Source of the DNA: WHSP01 sp040905505
GTDB taxonomy: Bacteria; Gemmatimonadota; Gemmatimonadetes; Longimicrobiales; Longimicrobiaceae
Direction of reading: 5' to 3'
DNA length: 64,000 nucleotides
Assembly: GCA_040905505.1 (NCBI GenBank)
Contig: JBBDRL010000108.1
Span: 5,905 to 69,904 of the forward strand
Both the position numbers and the translations under genes were made by a program. The notes under the pieces were generated by a model, which searched no databases, was not told where the DNA came from, and saw nothing but the letters and a program-made list of their open reading frames with translations. Positions 61,290 through 64,000 of the stretch are shown here, one piece after another; position 1 is the first letter of the stretch; every line of letters starts with the position of its first letter.

Positions 61290-64000
61290 CTATGGCGCTG
61301 TCGCGGGCAGGACCTGCTCTTCGATCCGGTCGAGCAGATCGCGCAAGCGGTTGAGCTCGGCCTGGGTCGCATCCGAAGATTCCCGCGCCTGCTGGATCAG
61401 CCCCGGAAGACCGGTCCCGGGCGGGCCCGAGATCTCCGCCGGCACGGGAATGTCGGACTGCACGCCGCCGGGCGGGACGCCATCGGTAATCAGGAGCTCC
61501 TCGGGCGAAGTGGGCGCGCGCTGACCGGTAACGACCGCCAGCGCCTCCTCGAAGGTCTCCTCCATGGCAACCGCATTTCCATTGGCGACGATCACACGCC
61601 GCAGTTCCGGCATCCGGCCACCCGCCGCCTGCAGGTAGACCGGCTGCACGTAGAGGAAAGAGTCTCCGATCGGGACCATCATCAGCGTACTGCGGAAAAC
61701 TTCGGACCCCGCCGTATCCCAGAGAGTGAGCTGCTGGGAGATCAGCGCGTTCTGTTCGATTCGGCTCTCGATCTGCGACGGTCCGAACACCAGCACTCCG
61801 GACGGAAACCGGAAGTTGCGGAGAGAACCGAAATGCTCGCCGTCGGAGCGGCCGGCCAGCCAGGCGACGGTGTTCTCCCGGTCCCGCGGCGTGAACGGCA
61901 GGATCAGGACGAACTCCACCTCTTCCTCGTCCGGCAGGCGCATGGTCACATAGTACGGATCCATGGGTTGTGCGGTCGCCCCGCCGCGCTGGATCGGTAT
62001 CTCCCAGAAATCCTCTCCCAGGAAGAACACCTCCGGGTCGGTGACGTGGTACCGCTGGTAATGCTGTGCCTGGACGCGAAACAGATCCGGCGGGTAGCGT
62101 AATTGCTGCCGCGCCGCATCGGGCATGTCCTGAGTCGGCGTGAACAGTTCGGGGAAGATCCGGGCGAACGTTTGCACGACCGGATCCTCCGAGCCGGTCA
62201 GGTAGAAATCGATGTCACCGGTGCCCGCGTCGGTGACGATCTGGATGCTGTTCCGGATATAGTTGACGTCACCGCCGGCTGGTTGTGAGTAGGGGTAACC
62301 GTTGGCGACGGTGTAGGCTGGCTGCATCCACTTGAGCGTCCCGTCGACGTTGAATACATACGGGTCGGAATCCAGTACCAGAAAGGGCGCGATCTTCCGC
62401 ACCCGCTGTTGGATCTGGCGGTCCATCAGTATCCGGGAATTCGCCTGCACCTGGCCGGAAATCAGGAGGTTCAGGTCCCCCAGCTCCCAGGCGAGCATCA
62501 ATCTGCGAAATAGAGACGAGAGTTCGATCCCGCGATCGTGTTCGTAGTAGGTCCGGATGTCGCGGCCCGCCTGGACCGGATCCGGATAGTCGAACTCCGG
62601 CTCCTGGCTGTTGACGACGACGTAGTGCCCGGTCAACTCGCCGAAATAGATCCGGGATCCGGACTCGGTCAGCTCCAGCCGGCTGTGTTCGGCGGTTGGC
62701 GGGATGTCGCGCAGCGTGAGTCGCGGCAGACCTTCCTCTTCCACCTCGGTCACCGGAGTCGCGATGGCGCCGAAGCCGTGCGTGAGCTGGAGCCGGTCGC
62801 GTGTCCAGTTGCGATCCCCCACTCGCGTCAGATCGAGCTCCCGGGCGCTGATGAGCACCTGCTGATCGGCTTCGGGGGAGCCTTCCCCTTCGGCACCCAG
62901 TGGGTAGCGCGAGATGTCGATATCCGCGAACCGGTAGAGGGGACGCAGAGCCTGCAATTCGTTCAGCGTCGGGTTCAACGGCTCCGGATCGAGTAGCCTG
63001 ATGTTGTCCAGGGTCGCCGGGTTCCGGTCCAGTTCAGCTGGCGTGACGATCGGGTTGGCGGGGTGACTGACGGCATCGATTCGGTCCAGGCCCCATGCCT
63101 GGCGAGTCGCCGCGATATGCCGTTCGAGATAGGGCGCCTCGAGCTGCAGTTCGTTGGGCTCGACCCGAAGCGATTGGATTGCTTGGGAGAATACGCCGCC
63201 GCCGATGCCAGCCACGACCCAGAGACCGAAAGCGGCCAGAGGCAGACGGAACTCCCCAGGCCGAAACAGCCCGTTGGCGATGATGGCCAACCCGGTGAAG
63301 GCCGCCGTCGCAACCAGGATATACCTCACGGGAAGGCGCGCGTTGATATCCGCGTACATTCCGCCGTACGCAATACCGCCGGGATTGGTCACCAGATCGA
63401 AGATCCCCAGATAGCTGCTCACCGCGATGAGCAGTACGCACAGGCCTCCGAGAATGGAAAGGTGGGTGTGCATGGACCGCGTTATGTGCGATCGGAACTG
63501 CTGCAGCGAATAGGACAGGCCGTAGATGGCCCCGGAGGCGAGCAGGGACACGAACACCAACCCGATCAGCCAGGCCTGGAAGAACCTGTAGGCGGGCAGA
63601 TCGAAGATGAAGAACGCGATATCCCGCCCGAACTGTGGATCAACCTGGCCGAACGGTACCCGGTTCATCCAGCTCAAGACCGTCTGCCACGAGCCTGCGG
63701 CAGCACTGCCGAGCGACACCGCCATCAACACTGCGATGGTTGCGAGCAGCGCCTCGGCCGTGCGGCGGATCACGATTGGATGCACGTTCGCAATGAACGA
63801 CTTTTCGTGTCCTTTCGGCGCAAAGCGCCGCGCGAGCACGATATTGCCGCCGATCACCACCGCAGCAACGACCGCACCGGCCAGGAAGAGGAACACCTGG
63901 GCGGTGAGGCGCGTCCGGTAGACAGCCTCGAATCCGACCGACTGGAACCAGAGGAAGTCGACGTAGATCGACTTGAGCACATTGGCCGTCACCACAACGA
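61290..64000 (-). CDS. UPF0182 family membrane protein, N-terminus beyond window
   Basis: The frame is open to the right edge, so the start is missing; about 903 residues are visible. It begins inside the conserved YVDFLWFQSVGFEAVYRTRL, which in the family follows one or two N-terminal membrane helices. About six membrane segments follow up to residue 280, then a large soluble domain with family segments: NIRLLDPEPLNPTLNELQAL, RYPLGAEGEG, LRYPPDLFRVQAQHYQRYHV, YYVTMRLPDEEEVEFVLILP and LLISGQVQANSRILMDRQIQ. The C-terminal end is a short helical region (SSDATQAELNRLRDLLDRIE). Function is unknown; the family is widespread in actinobacteria and several other phyla and has a large exported domain. 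Confidence 0.92.
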   Translation of the reverse strand, partial: VVVTANVLKSIYVDFLWFQSVGFEAVYRTRLTAQVFLFLAGAVVAAVVIGGNIVLARRFAPKGHEKSFIANVHPIVIRRTAEALLATIAVLMAVSLGSAAAGSWQTVLSWMNRVPFGQVDPQFGRDIAFFIFDLPAYRFFQAWLIGLVFVSLLASGAIYGLSYSLQQFRSHITRSMHTHLSILGGLCVLLIAVSSYLGIFDLVTNPGGIAYGGMYADINARLPVRYILVATAAFTGLAIIANGLFRPGEFRLPLAAFGLWVVAGIGGGVFSQAIQSLRVEPNELQLEAPYLERHIAATRQAWGLDRIDAVSHPANPIVTPAELDRNPATLDNIRLLDPEPLNPTLNELQALRPLYRFADIDISRYPLGAEGEGSPEADQQVLISARELDLTRVGDRNWTRDRLQLTHGFGAIATPVTEVEEEGLPRLTLRDIPPTAEHSRLELTESGSRIYFGELTGHYVVVNSQEPEFDYPDPVQAGRDIRTYYEHDRGIELSSLFRRLMLAWELGDLNLLISGQVQANSRILMDRQIQQRVRKIAPFLVLDSDPYVFNVDGTLKWMQPAYTVANGYPYSQPAGGDVNYIRNSIQIVTDAGTGDIDFYLTGSEDPVVQTFARIFPELFTPTQDMPDAARQQLRYPPDLFRVQAQHYQRYHVTDPEVFFLGEDFWEIPIQRGGATAQPMDPYYVTMRLPDEEEVEFVLILPFTPRDRENTVAWLAGRSDGEHFGSLRNFRFPSGVLVFGPSQIESRIEQNALISQQLTLWDTAGSEVFRSTLMMVPIGDSFLYVQPVYLQAAGGRMPELRRVIVANGNAVAMEETFEEALAVVTGQRAPTSPEELLITDGVPPGGVQSDIPVPAEISGPPGTGLPGLIQQARESSDATQAELNRLRDLLDRIEEQVLPATAP

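Overview
The window is high-GC DNA with Gram-negative outer-membrane genes: a TonB receptor, BamA-like and other beta-barrels, and many lipoproteins. It also holds a PadR–ADOP permease pair, a DUF305–LVIVD pair and several long hybrid histidine kinases. Together these suggest a free-living member of Gemmatimonadota or a near relative (Acidobacteriota is the main alternative). This is inferred from gene content; there is no rRNA or other marker gene. Two runs of N (10 at 20894-20903, 100 at 36100-36199) mark scaffold joins, so the window is probably part of a draft or metagenome assembly, and linkage across the joins is less certain than elsewhere.

Region 1 (1-7265) is a periplasmic oxidation and beta-propeller cluster: a PQQ-type sugar dehydrogenase (cut by the left edge), a lipoprotein joining a regulatory-like domain, a CxxCH haem site and a propeller, a DUF4159 protein, an NHL-propeller lipoprotein, a broken DUF1648 gene and a ketopantoate-reductase-like enzyme. 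Region 2 (7792-16159) has a sensor kinase with an RsbRD-like N-terminus, DUF305 and LVIVD-repeat proteins, small envelope proteins, a truncated MltF-like gene beside an intact SLT transglycosylase, and a large BamA-like outer-membrane protein. Region 3 (16588-24909) is an iron-responsive block: a well-formed promoter overlapped by a perfect Fur-box palindrome drives a 59-residue lipoprotein, a FecA-like TonB receptor and a DUF4856 lipoprotein. After a gap come a mannosyltransferase-like membrane protein and an FAD oxidoreductase, then a Fe(3+)-binding protein on the other strand with its own Fur-like box. Related GC hairpins lie at both ends of the block.

Region 4 (25173-27613) pairs diaminopropionate ammonia-lyase with an M20-type amidohydrolase. 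Region 5 (27622-41495) is a signalling island: two hybrid PAS-kinase-receiver proteins, two receiver-kinase proteins, a receiver-LuxR regulator and a small kinase with a decayed ATPase domain. It is interrupted by a PadR/ADOP permease cassette and by two repeat arrays. A GGGTCA-nn-TGACCC palindrome occurs in or near this island three times.

Region 6 (41488-64000) is mixed: an AI-2E transporter, a beta-barrel, an unrecognised lysine-rich 485-residue protein, a DUF2207 protein, an ankyrin protein, a BNR propeller, a membrane-anchored pseudokinase, MtgA, an O-antigen ligase, a HugZ/DUF2470-type haem protein, a dihaem cytochrome c, a DUF192 protein, a Tat-exported amidohydrolase, a HEAT-repeat protein with 31-residue repeats, a VapB-like small ORF and a UPF0182 membrane protein that runs off the right edge. 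No tRNA, rRNA, CRISPR array, complete insertion sequence or prophage was found.
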